Of a DNA stretch of 64,000 nt, positions 10,662-20,975 are shown one piece after another. The first letter of the stretch is position 1. Every line of letters begins with the position of its first letter. The notes beneath the pieces were generated by a model. The model saw only the letters and a list, made by a program, of their open reading frames with translations, did no database searches and was not told the origin of the DNA. Source of the DNA: Cyanodermella asteris (lineage: Eukaryota > Ascomycota > Lecanoromycetes > Ostropales > Stictidaceae); assembly GCA_900618795.1 (NCBI GenBank), contig UYJD01000001.1, forward strand, positions 272,310 to 336,309, given 5' to 3'. The translations under genes were made by a program, and so were the position numbers.

Positions 10662-11534
10662 ATGCCGGGCTCCAACGACGACCTCGCTCCCATCTCCTGG
10701 GCCTCAACCATCATCGGCTTCGTCAGCTTCACCTTCACCGTCCTGACCCTCGTCAAAGTGACCCTGGGCAATCTACGCACCCTGTCCTCTGCACCGTCCG
10801 AAGTGCCCTTCTACCTGACAAATCTCAAACAAGAACTCTTCGAAGAGCGGGTACACCTCCGTCGAGCAAAGCGTCGGGCGGAACGGTACATACGCCATAG
10901 CCGACGGGACGGACGAGGCCTCCCGTCCTGGGACTCGGCGCCGACGATCCGACTGCTCGATGCGACCGTGCGGAAACTATGCAAGGAATTCAAGGAACTC
11001 GAGCGGCCGTTCTTGATTGATCGGAGAGACCGAGGCGTGGGTGGGAAGAACGGAATGCCGAGCAACGGACTCGAGGCGGGAGAAAGGGATGGAGATATCG
11101 CCAATGAGCTGGCTGACTACATGGATGGTGGATTCGAGAATGATTACGGGACGGTGACTCTCTATCACCGCTTCTCATGGCTGAGGAGGAAAGCGTCAGT
11201 TCAGGCGTTGGCACTTTCGCTGGAGAGGTTGCAGATACGGAGAATTGGTCGGGAGACGACAGATGCGCTGATCGAGATTAAGAATTTGAAGAGCGGCATG
11301 TCTGATCTGAAGCTGATCCCGGGGAGCTCGCAAAGCGGAGGCGGAGGCGGAGGCGGCGGCACCGACGGACATTATAGCTCCGGCACGAGAAGGAGAAGGA
11401 GTCGGAAGAGCAGAGGCAGACGCGACGAAAGCGATAGCGAGTCGGAAAGCAGCGAGAGCAGCCGAGGGAGCGATGTGGAGAAAGAGAAGATTGAGCGAGT
11501 GCACGTCCGAAGATCCTCAAAGTACCGGCGATAG
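10662..11534 (+). CDS. Unrecognised protein with N-terminal membrane helix and Arg/Ser-rich tail
   Basis: A single-exon gene for 290 aa that I do not recognise. Residues about 10-35 (ISWASTIIGFVSFTFTVLTL) are a clear membrane helix, followed by a basic, helical region (about 55-85, rich in Arg and Lys) likely on the cytosolic side. The middle part (about 85-225) is mixed and may be helical. A Gly run at about 227-234 leads into a low-complexity tail of alternating Arg/Ser and Ser/Glu residues (about 240-290), which resembles RS-type disordered tails. Similar fungal proteins with one N-terminal helix and a charged tail are common and mostly unstudied. The stop lies 19 bp from the stop of the Zn2Cys6 gene on the other strand. 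Confidence 0.7.
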   Translation: MPGSNDDLAPISWASTIIGFVSFTFTVLTLVKVTLGNLRTLSSAPSEVPFYLTNLKQELFEERVHLRRAKRRAERYIRHSRRDGRGLPSWDSAPTIRLLDATVRKLCKEFKELERPFLIDRRDRGVGGKNGMPSNGLEAGERDGDIANELADYMDGGFENDYGTVTLYHRFSWLRRKASVQALALSLERLQIRRIGRETTDALIEIKNLKSGMSDLKLIPGSSQSGGGGGGGGTDGHYSSGTRRRRSRKSRGRRDESDSESESSESSRGSDVEKEKIERVHVRRSSKYRR

Positions 11535-11553
11535 TATGAGCCGCCGCACGAAT

Positions 11554-13149
11554 CTACATGCTCGAAGCTGCGGTTTCTACATTTGTATCAAAGTCAAGCA
11601 GTGGCAATACCGATTCGTCAAAGGTGAACCAGTCAACGTCTCTAAAGTGAGTCGGCTCAAATGGGTCGTCACCTTCGTGTCCAGTCGTCGCCTGATCGTT
11701 CGTAATCGCGTTGCTGCCAGTCTGTGCATCATCTTTCGGCGCGTTCAACGTTCGGTCCAGGACGTTGAACTCGTCCAGCTTCCGCTTCTTCATCAGATTT
11801 GCCATCTTCCAGGACATGTCCAGCGCCGAAGATGTCGAGTCGCTTGGAAAAGCAGCAGCAACACGTTCGAGTACATCCAAGGCATCGCGCACTCGTTCCA
11901 GCGCGTTCACACAGTCAATCACTAGCGCTGTGCACAGAAATTGAAACGGCACGTGGACTAGGTTCCACCAGGGCAGTCGCTGCTCGACCAAACGACGCGC
12001 CGCCGCCATGGCCATGGTTCCGACATCGAGAACGCGAATCATCGACTCGATGGAGATGTTTTCCGTTCGCAAGCGCAGCCTTCGAAAAAGGGCGAAGACC
12101 GAATTTGCTTGCGAGAGACGCACGGCGTCTTCTTCCATCTGCATGGACGCGAAAGTCAGCATTGATTTTTCGAGCTCATTGTTGTCGAGTTCTTCGTCTG
12201 TCCGCAGTCGGGAGAAGACTTCGAACATTCTGAACATGGGCCAATCGGGGAATCTGTAGGAGGCGATTTCTGCTGGAGATAGTAGTTGTATAAAAGGCCG
12301 CCCGGTCTCTGTGGCTACGCCGAAGTGGATCATGTGTGTTGAGCAGAATAGGCGTTCTCGCATAATGAACTCTGGCCCGGAGTCACTTTCTGAAGTAGTC
12401 TGTAGTGCGTGAACAGCTTCACAGCTCGTGCGCCAGGTCGCATACGCTGTGCCCGTCATTCTGAGGTATTTCGTCTTCAAGATTAATGCAGCGCCAACTT
12501 CGAGGCTCGGCTCTTCTGCTGTAGTCGCCCGTGCAAGCTGGTAATCGAGAGCCTCATAGAGCCGACTTTGAAGCTCATTCGGGCCTCCACTCGCGAAATA
12601 GGAGCCTATCAGTCCCACTGCCATGATCAGAGGATCGGCAGGATCAGGTCCGGTCATGAACATGCGCCTCCTGACATATTCATCGAATATCGCCCGGTCC
12701 ATGAACCCCCAAACCCGACTCCACGTCCGAAAGAACACATTCGACAATTCGAAAATCTCCCTCAAATTGGTCACTTCTCTCAGCTCGACAGCGCCTCTCG
12801 ATCCCACCCTCGTCGGAACCTGACTCACACCCAGGTTCCAGGCCGAAATACCCTTTGACTTGGCAGCAATCGGCGGGTTCAGCCTCTCCTGGAGCCGCGA
12901 AGGTAATGCATTAGAACAATTTGGTTTCTCAGATGTTTCCGGGCCGCGCCCAGGAGACGAAGACTGTGCATGACTGCGTGCTAATGCGAGTTCGATCTTG
13001 GCTCGCCGACGCTGTCGCTTGTTCTCGTAGAAGCAGTCGGAGTCGAGCCGGACACAGACCGCGCAGGGTTTTTGCCCGTCGCAGCGTCTTTTGCGGACCT
13101 TGCAAGGGCGACAGGCTCGTTGGACGCGGCGGCGAGCGTCCATCAGCAA
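11554..13149 (-). CDS. Zn(2)Cys(6) fungal transcription factor
   Basis: A single-exon gene for 531 aa. The binuclear zinc cluster is at residues 13-39 with Cys13, 16, 23, 29, 32 and 39 (RACRPCKVRKRRC, then KPCAVCVRLDSDC), followed by the basic linker NKRQRRR. A disordered linker (about 55-110) precedes a fungal-specific regulator middle domain (about 120-420), with FFRTWSRVWGFMD near its start. The C-terminus is acidic (FDESVLPLLDFD at about 510-521), which fits an activation region. The family binds CGG-type sites and often controls adjacent metabolic genes, so a link with the PKS some 9 kb to the left is possible. Nothing in the sequence proves it. Its 3' end nearly abuts the gene at 10662-11534. 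Confidence 0.92.
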   Translation of the reverse strand: MLMDARRRVQRACRPCKVRKRRCDGQKPCAVCVRLDSDCFYENKRQRRRAKIELALARSHAQSSSPGRGPETSEKPNCSNALPSRLQERLNPPIAAKSKGISAWNLGVSQVPTRVGSRGAVELREVTNLREIFELSNVFFRTWSRVWGFMDRAIFDEYVRRRMFMTGPDPADPLIMAVGLIGSYFASGGPNELQSRLYEALDYQLARATTAEEPSLEVGAALILKTKYLRMTGTAYATWRTSCEAVHALQTTSESDSGPEFIMRERLFCSTHMIHFGVATETGRPFIQLLSPAEIASYRFPDWPMFRMFEVFSRLRTDEELDNNELEKSMLTFASMQMEEDAVRLSQANSVFALFRRLRLRTENISIESMIRVLDVGTMAMAAARRLVEQRLPWWNLVHVPFQFLCTALVIDCVNALERVRDALDVLERVAAAFPSDSTSSALDMSWKMANLMKKRKLDEFNVLDRTLNAPKDDAQTGSNAITNDQATTGHEGDDPFEPTHFRDVDWFTFDESVLPLLDFDTNVETAASSM

Positions 13150-13610
13150 GCGGTTGCGACATTCACACTTTCACGTGGCAGGTTTGAGTGCGGGATTCGA
13201 ACTCACTGGTCGGGCAGCACTGCTTGGGCTACACCCCGGCGACAAGCTGAAAAGTGATTGACGACATAACTATAGGAATGCCGCAATTGGCAGACATGTG
13301 CGCGAAATTCGCGATAGTAAACAAGTTGTCGCGTTTCGCTAACTTCCCATGCTAGTTTTGACATTATTGTTCGTTTCAGTCGTCATCGCAAGCTTGTTCG
13401 TACAGCGTGTCACCACCATATTGAGCAGCCTCGGACAGTGAAAGCCACCGACGTCGCTTCCATGCAGAGACGACAGTTTCAGCTGCTGGAAAACTCCCGC
13501 CTCGGAAAACGGCGGGCTGCCTGGCGTTTCCACAACCACGCTTGTGGCGCCTGTCACAGACCCTCATGGCAGCTGGGATACCGGGGTACGACGTCTACAA
13601 TGGGACGAAT

Positions 13611-13916
13611 TTATCTACATGGCGCAAAGACTCCCTTGGTTTGATAGCATTCTGTTAGAATTTCTCTTGTTGCGATGGTCTTGCTTCGTATAGCCTCTGG
13701 CTGACTGCCGTCACCAGAGTGGGTAATCGTGCCATTAACCAAAAACTGCGAATAACAGCCACAGGCGTCAGCCGTGCCAATCTCTCCACCTTCAGGCAAA
13801 GATCCTCTCCTCACGCCAATGGCATCGGTCTTGTTTGCAGCTCCGACCACTGACGAGCAGGGCATCCCGGTCACGTTCCCACATCGCCCCAGACAAGCGG
13901 GAACACTCCCCTGCAA
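13611..13916 (-). other. Possible terminal exon of a small Cys-containing protein
   Basis: The minus strand is open for about 101 codons and ends in TAA. It encodes six or seven Cys in a spaced pattern, including ACLGRCGNV, ACGCYSQF, TECYQ and a terminal APCR. Just upstream is a convincing acceptor: GCTGAC branch sequence, then ACTTGCAG. The open frame has no ATG, so it would need an upstream exon; an adjacent frame around 13980-14080 (WDNTSVIGVASYRVPAC) looks protein-like, but I could not find a donor that joins them in phase. It could be an unresolved small secreted protein gene, a decayed copy, or chance. Confidence 0.25.
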
Positions 13917-14178
13917 GTACCGTCAGCGATCTACAAAATCATATGCTTCTCCCCGAGGCACTCATCATTTTGTAATAAGCCAGCAGCCATAACCAAGCGG
14001 CCGTTACGGCCTGCGCATGCCGGAACGCGGTACGACGCCACGCCAATGACGCTGGTGTTGTCCCAGATCGGCGAAATGTCTAGCCTTGTTCGGGGTAGCA
14101 AGAGGTGACGATCCGTCTTGTTTGAGAGCTGGTGCAGATTCGATTCGGCAGTTTCCTCCCCAGAACTCTGGGGCTTCG

Positions 14179-14184
14179 TATATA
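14179..14184 (+). promoter_or_regulatory. TATA element of the HsbA-like gene
   Basis: TATATA within CGTATATAGCC, 144 nt upstream of the ATG at 14328. Position and sequence fit a core promoter element; no other element was identified. Confidence 0.45.
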
Positions 14185-14327
14185 GCCGCATGCCTCCTCT
14201 TTCTCGTCAAATGCTGGTGCTGGCTTTCTTGCTGTGTTCACTGTTTCTCGCGTGGTACATACAAGTCAAAGTAGATCATCAAGGTGCTTCCAATACCTCA
14301 CCTACCGACATCGATTCAACAGCCGCG

Positions 14328-15027
14328 ATGAAGTTCTTCGCCGTCCTCTCCTCGCTGCTTGTCAGCTCGGTCGTCGCCCTGCCTGCACCCGGCCAGGTTC
14401 AGCATGTCGCTCGCGACAAGGACTCGATCCAAAATGGTCTCTACCAGTAAGTGATTTCGCGCACACGAGCATCGATGGTTCACAATCCTAACCCACTCCT
14501 CTCTCAGGATCAATGTCGGTCTCAAGACCCTCAACTATACGGTCTCCCAATTCAGCCCCGTGAGCCTCACCACCATCGGCGGCATCCTCGACGTCCTCAA
14601 GGACTCCAACCAGCTCGGCGACGACATCATCGCCGCCATAAACGCCGCCAGCTCCTCCCAACAACTCTCCTTGGACGACAGCACCCCGATCGTGAGCTAC
14701 CTGCTCTCGATCCTCGTGCCCAACATCCAGAGCCTGCTTGCCAACATCGTCGCCACGCGATCCAAGTTCGACTCGGTCGCCCTCGTGCTGTCCGTCCGCA
14801 AGACGGTGCTGAGCGCGCTGGACAACGACAACGATCTGCAGAAGAAGCTCGGTGCCGCTCTCATCCCGAAGCTGGCCACTCAGTTCCAGAGTGCCGGTCC
14901 GTTTGTGTTGAAGGAGATTCAGGATGCGTTTGACTCGGCCATCGGGAACTACAACAAGAGCATTGCGGGTTTGGAACTCCCGGCTATCCCGTCCAAGGTT
15001 CAGAACGGCAAGGTCGTCAATTTTTGA
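14328..15027 (+). CDS. HsbA-like secreted hydrophobic-surface-binding protein
   Basis: Two exons, 14328..14446 and 14508..15027, give 212 aa. The 61-nt intron has donor GTAAGT, branch CCTAACC and acceptor CTCTCAG. A signal peptide (residues 1-18, ending VVALPAP) begins the protein. The mature part is helical and matches the HsbA pattern: LSLDDSTPIVSYLLSILVPN in the middle, then ANIVATRSKFDSVALV, a long amphipathic stretch, and a final helix DAFDSAIGNY. HsbA-type proteins bind hydrophobic surfaces and can recruit esterases in Aspergillus oryzae; other members are cell-wall galactomannoproteins. There are no Cys, so it is not a hydrophobin. One N-x-T site (NYT) lies in exon 2. The family call rests on pattern and helical layout, not on a search. 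Confidence 0.8.
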
Positions 15028-16175
15028 AGTGACGGGGGTTCTATCATGACCGGGCACGGTAGCCTTGATGCAGGCCGTGTATATGATGATCTAATGTACA
15101 TGCGAGAACGATACCCAAATGAATTAATCGTCGTCAGCAAAATGCGCGTGTTTACATGCAGGTCGCGCGTTGCTGTATGCGGCTTTACATTGACTACGTT
15201 TTGATACGAGAGATTAGACCACCAAAATAGCTTGACCTCTCCCCAAGGTGAGCCTGACTATACTCGACCAGAGGCGTCACAAAAGCCACCGCCTGCGGAA
15301 ATATGACGATGTTCTTGAACGATCTAACGATGGCTTTTTCCAATCAATCCCGCCTCAGCGTCTCTTTTCCTCAGCGTCTCTCGCGCCATGGCGTGCCATT
15401 GACCATCGAATTATTTTCGCGTAACACCTATCCTCTCTCTCGTCGCTGTGCAACAGACATGCTCGCGCACTCGTGACAGCGCCGCTTGGTTCTGTGCCGG
15501 ACTGCCAAGTGTTGTCGCGAATATTCCCAGTCCCCAGTCCTCGTTCCAAAAAAATTAAAAATTCGCTTAAGATCACATCGCGCAAGCACAATTTGGGTCG
15601 GATTTGTTTTCCATTTTGTTATATTTTCTCTTTCTGTTCAACCTATGCTAGACGCTGCAGGTTCTTCAAACCACCACCCTTGTCCAAAAAAAGGAAAAAG
15701 AAAAAACACCATCGCTTTGCTTTCCCAAACGAGAAAGAAAGAGAAGAAAAAAATTGCTTCTTCCAAAAAGTCAACTCCTACACTCTCCGTTGGGGGTATA
15801 TATCTCGTGTACACGTGACTGAATGTAGCGATAGATAAGGCTGGAATAATTGCCCTGCAGTACGCGCCGACCCGGAAAGAACCGAATGCTCGGCAAATGC
15901 TTTGTAGTCGGTAGCTTTCTATCATGTACTGCATGGCAGATAAGAATAAAAGTTGGATCCGCTGTTCGGAAGAGGCTCGTGCCTGCGTTCCAGAGCGGCT
16001 TGAGCGGATGTCCCCTGCGCCGGCAGGAGGACGAATGAAAGATGCCCCAGATATTGAGATCCTGTCGAAAGGTTGAATAGACACTAAACACTTTGTCGAT
16101 AGTTGTACGTCAAATCCGCGAGTATGCTCGGTTGCCATGCCTCAAGCACGGCCCGATCTCGGTCCAATTGGTTGT
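15028..16175. other. Convergent intergenic region, A/T-rich tracts
   Basis: Between the 3' ends of the HsbA-like gene (+) and the SUN/GH132 gene (-). Contains poly-A and mixed A/T tracts around 15548-15570 and 15686-15755. Open frames here are low-complexity by-products of these tracts. No gene seen. Confidence 0.5.
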
Positions 16176-17681
16176 TTAGAAGGCAGCCAAAATGGCGAAC
16201 GCTGCAGCTGCGAAGAGACCGCCCTGGAAGACATCGTTCACTGCAGCAGCGCCAGTAGCCTTTGCGCTGGCGATCGGGCTCGTCTTGGATCCTGATGGAG
16301 TCGCACCATCGGCGCCTCCAGCACCGCTACCACCTGTTGGTAGAACGACAGTGCCGGAACCTGTGATTGTGGCGGCGGTGGCGTTGGTAATGTTCATCAA
16401 CATTTGATGCGGCGCGTAGCTGTAAGTCGGCGTCGGAGAGCTGGACGAAGAGCTGGATGAGTGGGATGTGGTGACGGCAGCTGAGCTAGAGGAGGATGGC
16501 GCGGAGCTGGAGCTCGGTGCTGCAGAAGGCGATGGCGCTGCGGAGCTGCTGGGAGCGGCGGATGGGGAAGGATGGCTAGCCGCAGCTGACGAAGCAGATA
16601 CCGCACCAGGTGAGTCCGACGATCCAGAGAAGACGACGAAGGAGGCCTTGACACCCTTTGGAACGGTCACCACGCAGAAGTTGGCTCCGCCGGCACCCGA
16701 GGCTTGTCCACCAACCATCTCATTGACCTTGTTCTTCGATGGGTTGATTCCGCAGGGAAGACCGTTAGAGCCGTCGCCGTCACAGACAATCTCCACACCC
16801 CAGTCGGGCATGGTGTCGCGGAACGGAGTCGCGGGCTCAAGATAGATCGGGTTCCAGCCCATCTTGATGAAGACCTGACCGCTGCTGTCCATGTTTCCGC
16901 CAGCAACGTAGGGGGCCCAGTTACCGTGCGGCTTGGAGTTGCTGCCCCACTGGCAGCCGTCGCTGGTCGAGACTCCGGGAGGGTTGATGTAGTAGTGAGC
17001 TGCAGTGTGTGCCCAGTAGTCGGGACCGGGAATGGCGATGTCGGTGGTGCCCTGGACGTTGGTCGGGATGACCATGGACTCGTCGCCGGGCAGTTGTGTC
17101 TGGCAGAACGCGCAACCCTTGCCCGTCTTGTCCTTTGCGTTGACAAGCCCGGAGGCGTCGACGCAGTATGGCTGATCCGGGAAGGGCTTGCTGACGGTGC
17201 CGTCTGAGTTGCACTTCAATCCTCCGTTCATGGATTGAGGGTACGAGTACGTAGTCGCGCTGGGGTCCCACTGAGCCATGACCTGTCCGGACGGGCATGC
17301 GTATGGACAGTACATTCCTCCTGTGCAGGACGTGTCTGGTGGAATGGCCCATCCACCGTTCATCTTGTCAGGGGTGACGGCGACAAGACCGGCGTTGCTG
17401 GGAAAAGAACAGGTAGTGCCGCGCTTCTCCTTGGTCGGGACATCGTCGAATGATCGGGGGTTGAGAGTCGACGAGCTCGTTCGAGGGCCACGAGTGAAAA
17501 GAGGAGCCGGCAGTGGTGAGATCTCGGCGCGAGATGTGTGTTCGGCATGTCGGGAATGGTGTCGCTTGTGTCTGTATCGGTGAAGTGCCCCGAGGGCTGC
17601 ATTGTGTCCACCATGAGCGGTGACGAGCTCACTCTGCAAAGCCAGGAGGCTTGCAATGGAAGTAACTGATAGCAGACGCAT
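16176..17681 (-). CDS. SUN-family (GH132) cell-wall protein, GPI type
   Basis: A single-exon gene for 501 aa. A signal peptide (about 1-22) is followed by a His/Arg-rich stretch and a KEKR Kex2-like site at 84-87. The SUN (SIM1/UTH1/NCA3/SUN4) domain spans about 88-350, with the family Cys array seen as C119-x5-C125-x3-C129-x27-C157. A Ser/Ala/Pro-rich region (about 355-425) fits an O-mannosylated stalk, and the C-terminus is hydrophobic after a small-residue site, as for GPI attachment. In yeast and Aspergillus, such proteins act at the cell wall in septation and conidium or hyphal shape, with proposed beta-1,3-glucanase activity. This is unrelated to the SUN domain of the nuclear envelope despite the name. 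Confidence 0.92.
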   Translation of the reverse strand: MRLLSVTSIASLLALQSELVTAHGGHNAALGALHRYRHKRHHSRHAEHTSRAEISPLPAPLFTRGPRTSSSTLNPRSFDDVPTKEKRGTTCSFPSNAGLVAVTPDKMNGGWAIPPDTSCTGGMYCPYACPSGQVMAQWDPSATTYSYPQSMNGGLKCNSDGTVSKPFPDQPYCVDASGLVNAKDKTGKGCAFCQTQLPGDESMVIPTNVQGTTDIAIPGPDYWAHTAAHYYINPPGVSTSDGCQWGSNSKPHGNWAPYVAGGNMDSSGQVFIKMGWNPIYLEPATPFRDTMPDWGVEIVCDGDGSNGLPCGINPSKNKVNEMVGGQASGAGGANFCVVTVPKGVKASFVVFSGSSDSPGAVSASSAAASHPSPSAAPSSSAAPSPSAAPSSSSAPSSSSSAAVTTSHSSSSSSSSPTPTYSYAPHQMLMNITNATAATITGSGTVVLPTGGSGAGGADGATPSGSKTSPIASAKATGAAAVNDVFQGGLFAAAAFAILAAF

Positions 17682-19305
17682 ATTGCTGAAGTAGTGTTCG
17701 TGATGCGATTCGAGGTCCTGGCATTCACCTGCTCTGCACTTGGCAAAGCTTACTCCTGTCGTTATGTAGTTGAATAGATACGCGCGATTTGCGAAATCTG
17801 AATGAACGACTTTGGTGAGACGATACGAATGAGTGTGAGGGCCACCGAGGGCTTCGAAAAGAGAGTCGTGAGCAACTGCTCAATTGACCAGCAACGGGAT
17901 ACCGTCGACGAGGAGGTGAAGAGGGAAAGGGAGAGCGACGATGCCAGCGCCGACGTGAAGAGCTGAAATCAAACCTAGTGAGGAAATGACAGATCCATGG
18001 CCACGATATTGCCTAGGAAGGTTAATCCTTTGACGCCCAGCGAGAACATAAGGCCAGTAGACCACGAAATGACGGGGCGGCGGCGGCGAGATGGGCTGAG
18101 GGCGGCGCGAGTCGGTAGCTCGCTGCTCACGATGCACCAAAATTGGTAGCTCGATATAACGGGCGCGCAAAGCGAGCCTGTCGCATGAGCAGCGGCGAAG
18201 TTTATCACCAAATTCCCCAGACTTGGGGAGATGAGGCCCTGAAATCGGCCAATCAGTTCAACGGCTGGTGTCTCAGTGGCGCTTCACAGTGATCCCGAGC
18301 AAGGGGCTAATACCACTCCAGTTAGATTCCGAGATTCTTGTTTATGCCCGACGGCACGACTCGTCGCGCGGGCGCGCGGTGATGGTCCAATCTTCGACAT
18401 CTTTAATCGCATGTGCTTTAAATTGCACGTCCGCTCGCGGGTACCTATCGAGCTTCTGACCAATATGCTCCTCCCGGAGACATGGAACAACGATATTGCG
18501 CATGGCAGACCTGTGTCTTGACTCTTGTTTTGTCTCGGTCGCGTGCGACACCGAGTGCAGCAAGGCCAGATTGCCCCTTGGAATGTCCACAAGTATAACA
18601 TGATCCCACGTGGCTTTCCATGCGCATGCTTAACATCGCACGACAGCGCTTGTAAGACGGAGAATGAAAACAAATCGAACTCATATAACGGCGCAATGTA
18701 GTACTTGAGACAGACAATGACCAACATGCAGACAGTCTCCGAGGCAAGGAAAGGGATAGATGGGAACATCAGCATGAGAGCTGACTGCCCTCACGTCGTC
18801 GTCTCCATTGGAAGAGAGGTTGGGCTCGAGACGAACGAGGTTGACGAAGGACAGTTACAGTCAGCTAGAGAGTCGCAAGGGAATGCAGAAATGCCAAAAG
18901 ACTTTCCCGCTGACTTCGCCTGAGTGCGCGCCAAGCTTCTCGGTCTTTCGAGCTTCAAGCACGATGAAAGTTTTACTTACCTTATGGCTAAGCAAACATT
19001 GTTGATGGCGCACACGAAATCGATTGGAGCTACTGACCTTGTGACACTGTCCGTGTCTATGCGTCGAGATGGTAGTTTTCAGTCATCACTCTGCGACGCT
19101 CTTCTGCACGTAGTTTTCCGCGATATTTCAGTCCTCTAGCATTGCAAAGGTACAGGCGAGTCCTTTGTGAAAGGGGCCGCTTCGACAAAGTGGGCGCAGT
19201 AAAAATTTGTGCACCAGAACGATGGTCGCCTTTGCATGTATAGCCTGGGTGTGGACGATCTGCTCTGTGGGGAGATCAGATCGACCCTGTCGCCTCGTTT
19301 TTTTT

Positions 19306-19463
19306 TTACAGGCTCTCTGCTCGTTAATTACAGGCTCTCTGCTCGTTACTTACAGGCTCTCTGCTCGGAGCTCCCGCTTACTGCTCGTAGCTCCCGCTTA
19401 CTGCTCGTAGCTCTCGCTTTCTGCTCGTAGCTCACGCGTTCTCCTCGTCCCTTACGCTTTCTA
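19306..19463. repeat. Tandem array, 22-bp then 20-bp units
   Basis: Three copies of a 22-bp unit (core TTACAGGCTCTCTGCTCG) run directly into four to five copies of a related 20-bp unit (AGCTCCCGCTTACTGCTCGT and variants). Both share CTGCTCG, so the second array appears to be a variant of the first. Copies diverge toward the right end. No open frame runs through the array in a protein-like way. Confidence 0.9.
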
Positions 19464-19752
19464 TAGGCCAAGACAATATGTAGCGAGGAGCCCGAGCTCA
19501 CCGATTTACATGCCACATCTCCCACCAGACCAGCGAAGAGGCGTGCTTAGCGGCAGCGAAAGGTCTGCATCGGCACAGGAGTCGTGATTGAGAGTGCAGA
19601 GTGATACCGACATTGTTCAGATCGAGTCAATCTCTCATGATCTGGATCAGTGCTGTTGATTATATTACAATACAGTTCCCTGTATTGAGTGGTCTGTCGG
19701 TCGCTGCCAGGCAAGGCGGGCGGAAAAAAGTCTCTGCCGGCATCCTCCTTAA

Positions 19753-19890
19753 GTGGGTACTTAGCTAGGTACTTGGATAGTTACGTGATTAGGTACTTAG
19801 CTAGACCACTAGGTATGTACTTGGCTGGGTAATTAACTGGTCATTCGGCCAGGTGTTTGGCCAGGTGTTTGGCCAGATGTTTGGCTGGTA
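19753..19890. repeat. Degenerate 12-bp tandem array
   Basis: About eleven to twelve degenerate units of roughly 12 bp, near CYAGGTRYTTGG. The clearest are CCAGGTGTTTGG (two exact neighbours and one near copy) at about 19850-19885 and CTAGGTACTTGG at the left. The left units are TA-rich and the right units GC-richer. A related cluster lies at 30515-30590. Confidence 0.85.
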
Positions 19891-20975
19891 TAGACGGAGC
19901 ATCGGCAGCCACTTTATCGAGCTGTGTGTTTTGTCTAGTATACTACATATAAATTATCTTCCTAATTCGGGTTAGCGTGCCCCTAAGTAATTCGGGGTAT
20001 AGAAAACCTCGATCGAGATTTTTACCCTTATCTAAATTTAGCAATACTGTTCTAAATCCTGCAGTAAGTTACACTTCTTTCATCCCGCTTGTAGGGTGTG
20101 AATAGACTTTCCAGTGGCCCAAGCTCAGGCGATGGAACAGCAACCCCGAGGGTCTACTTTGATAGTTGGCCACTTGGATGGTGCTTGCTTGCGAGAGACT
20201 GTCGTCCTAACGATCGCAGCTGTGTCTTGCAGCTCTGTTTACAGGCGTTGGCCTGACTGCAACAAGGCCTTCCTTGTTTGCTTCGAACATTATTGCCGAG
20301 CACTCAGTCCTGTGTGGCGTTGTCGTAACGACATCCGGAAGCCCCGTACTGAGGGTGCATGGTCACCAATGTGGGCAAGGGCGGACCATGACCCTTGATG
20401 GTCGGCCCTCGCTGGTGGGGAAATGCCATTGGGCTGCCGGTGGTGGACAGAGGTGGTGTGCCAGACGACCGGCTCAAGTCGTCACCTTTTCCAGATGCGC
20501 GGTTATTCTTGCTTGGCGCGATCCGTCTCGCATATAAGTTACCTGCTGTTCGTAATAAATCGCTTGTACCTGCACACGCTGTGGCTCATTGGCGGAAACA
20601 CAGAATATCTGACAAGGAAATGCCACTGCAGGCCCTCTGATGGATGAGTTGATGCTGCCGTAGAGAAAGCACATCACTTGAACTTTCAAGCCAGGCGTGC
20701 ACGGGGCCTGAGTTGCCTTCTCTACCTTCCGTCGGAACATAAATACTGCTTCAGGTATGCTCTTCTCTCCTTTGCCATCTCACACAGACAGCAGCTGCCT
20801 CCCATCACTTCATCGCCTGAGTCTAGAGGGACTCTATCATCTCAGTCAAGCCAAACGTCCCAGACTGCGGATGGCCCACCGCACACTCCATCCCTGACCA
20901 CCGTTGTCACGTTCAAGTACACATCTTCCCATCGATTGAGATCCGCTCCTGCCGACCGTCGTTCAGGCCTTCACG

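Larger units (their letters stand above)
13150..14327. other. Intergenic region, mostly non-coding
   Basis: Holds a tRNA-like relic at about 13185-13262 (rejected as a gene), a possible exon of a small Cys-containing protein at 13611-13916 (listed separately), and the promoter of the HsbA-like gene with a TATA element at 14179-14184. Confidence 0.45.
17682..20975. other. Gene-poor region with tandem arrays
   Basis: About 3.3 kb with no gene that I can support. It includes the SUN/GH132 promoter at its left end and two tandem arrays (19306-19463 and 19753-19890, listed separately). From about 19925 to 20065 the sequence is TA-rich with TAATTCGGG appearing twice (about 19961 and 19990), which looks like the end of a decayed dispersed repeat, perhaps affected by repeat-induced point mutation. 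The remaining open frames are short and lack codon bias. Confidence 0.5.

Noticed and set aside
13185-13262. tRNA-like sequence on the minus strand with A-box-like TAGCCCAAG and B-box-like GTTCGAATCCC
   Set aside because: The two boxes are only about 32 bases apart, too close for a full tRNA, and no 7-bp acceptor stem forms. Probably a relic or chance.
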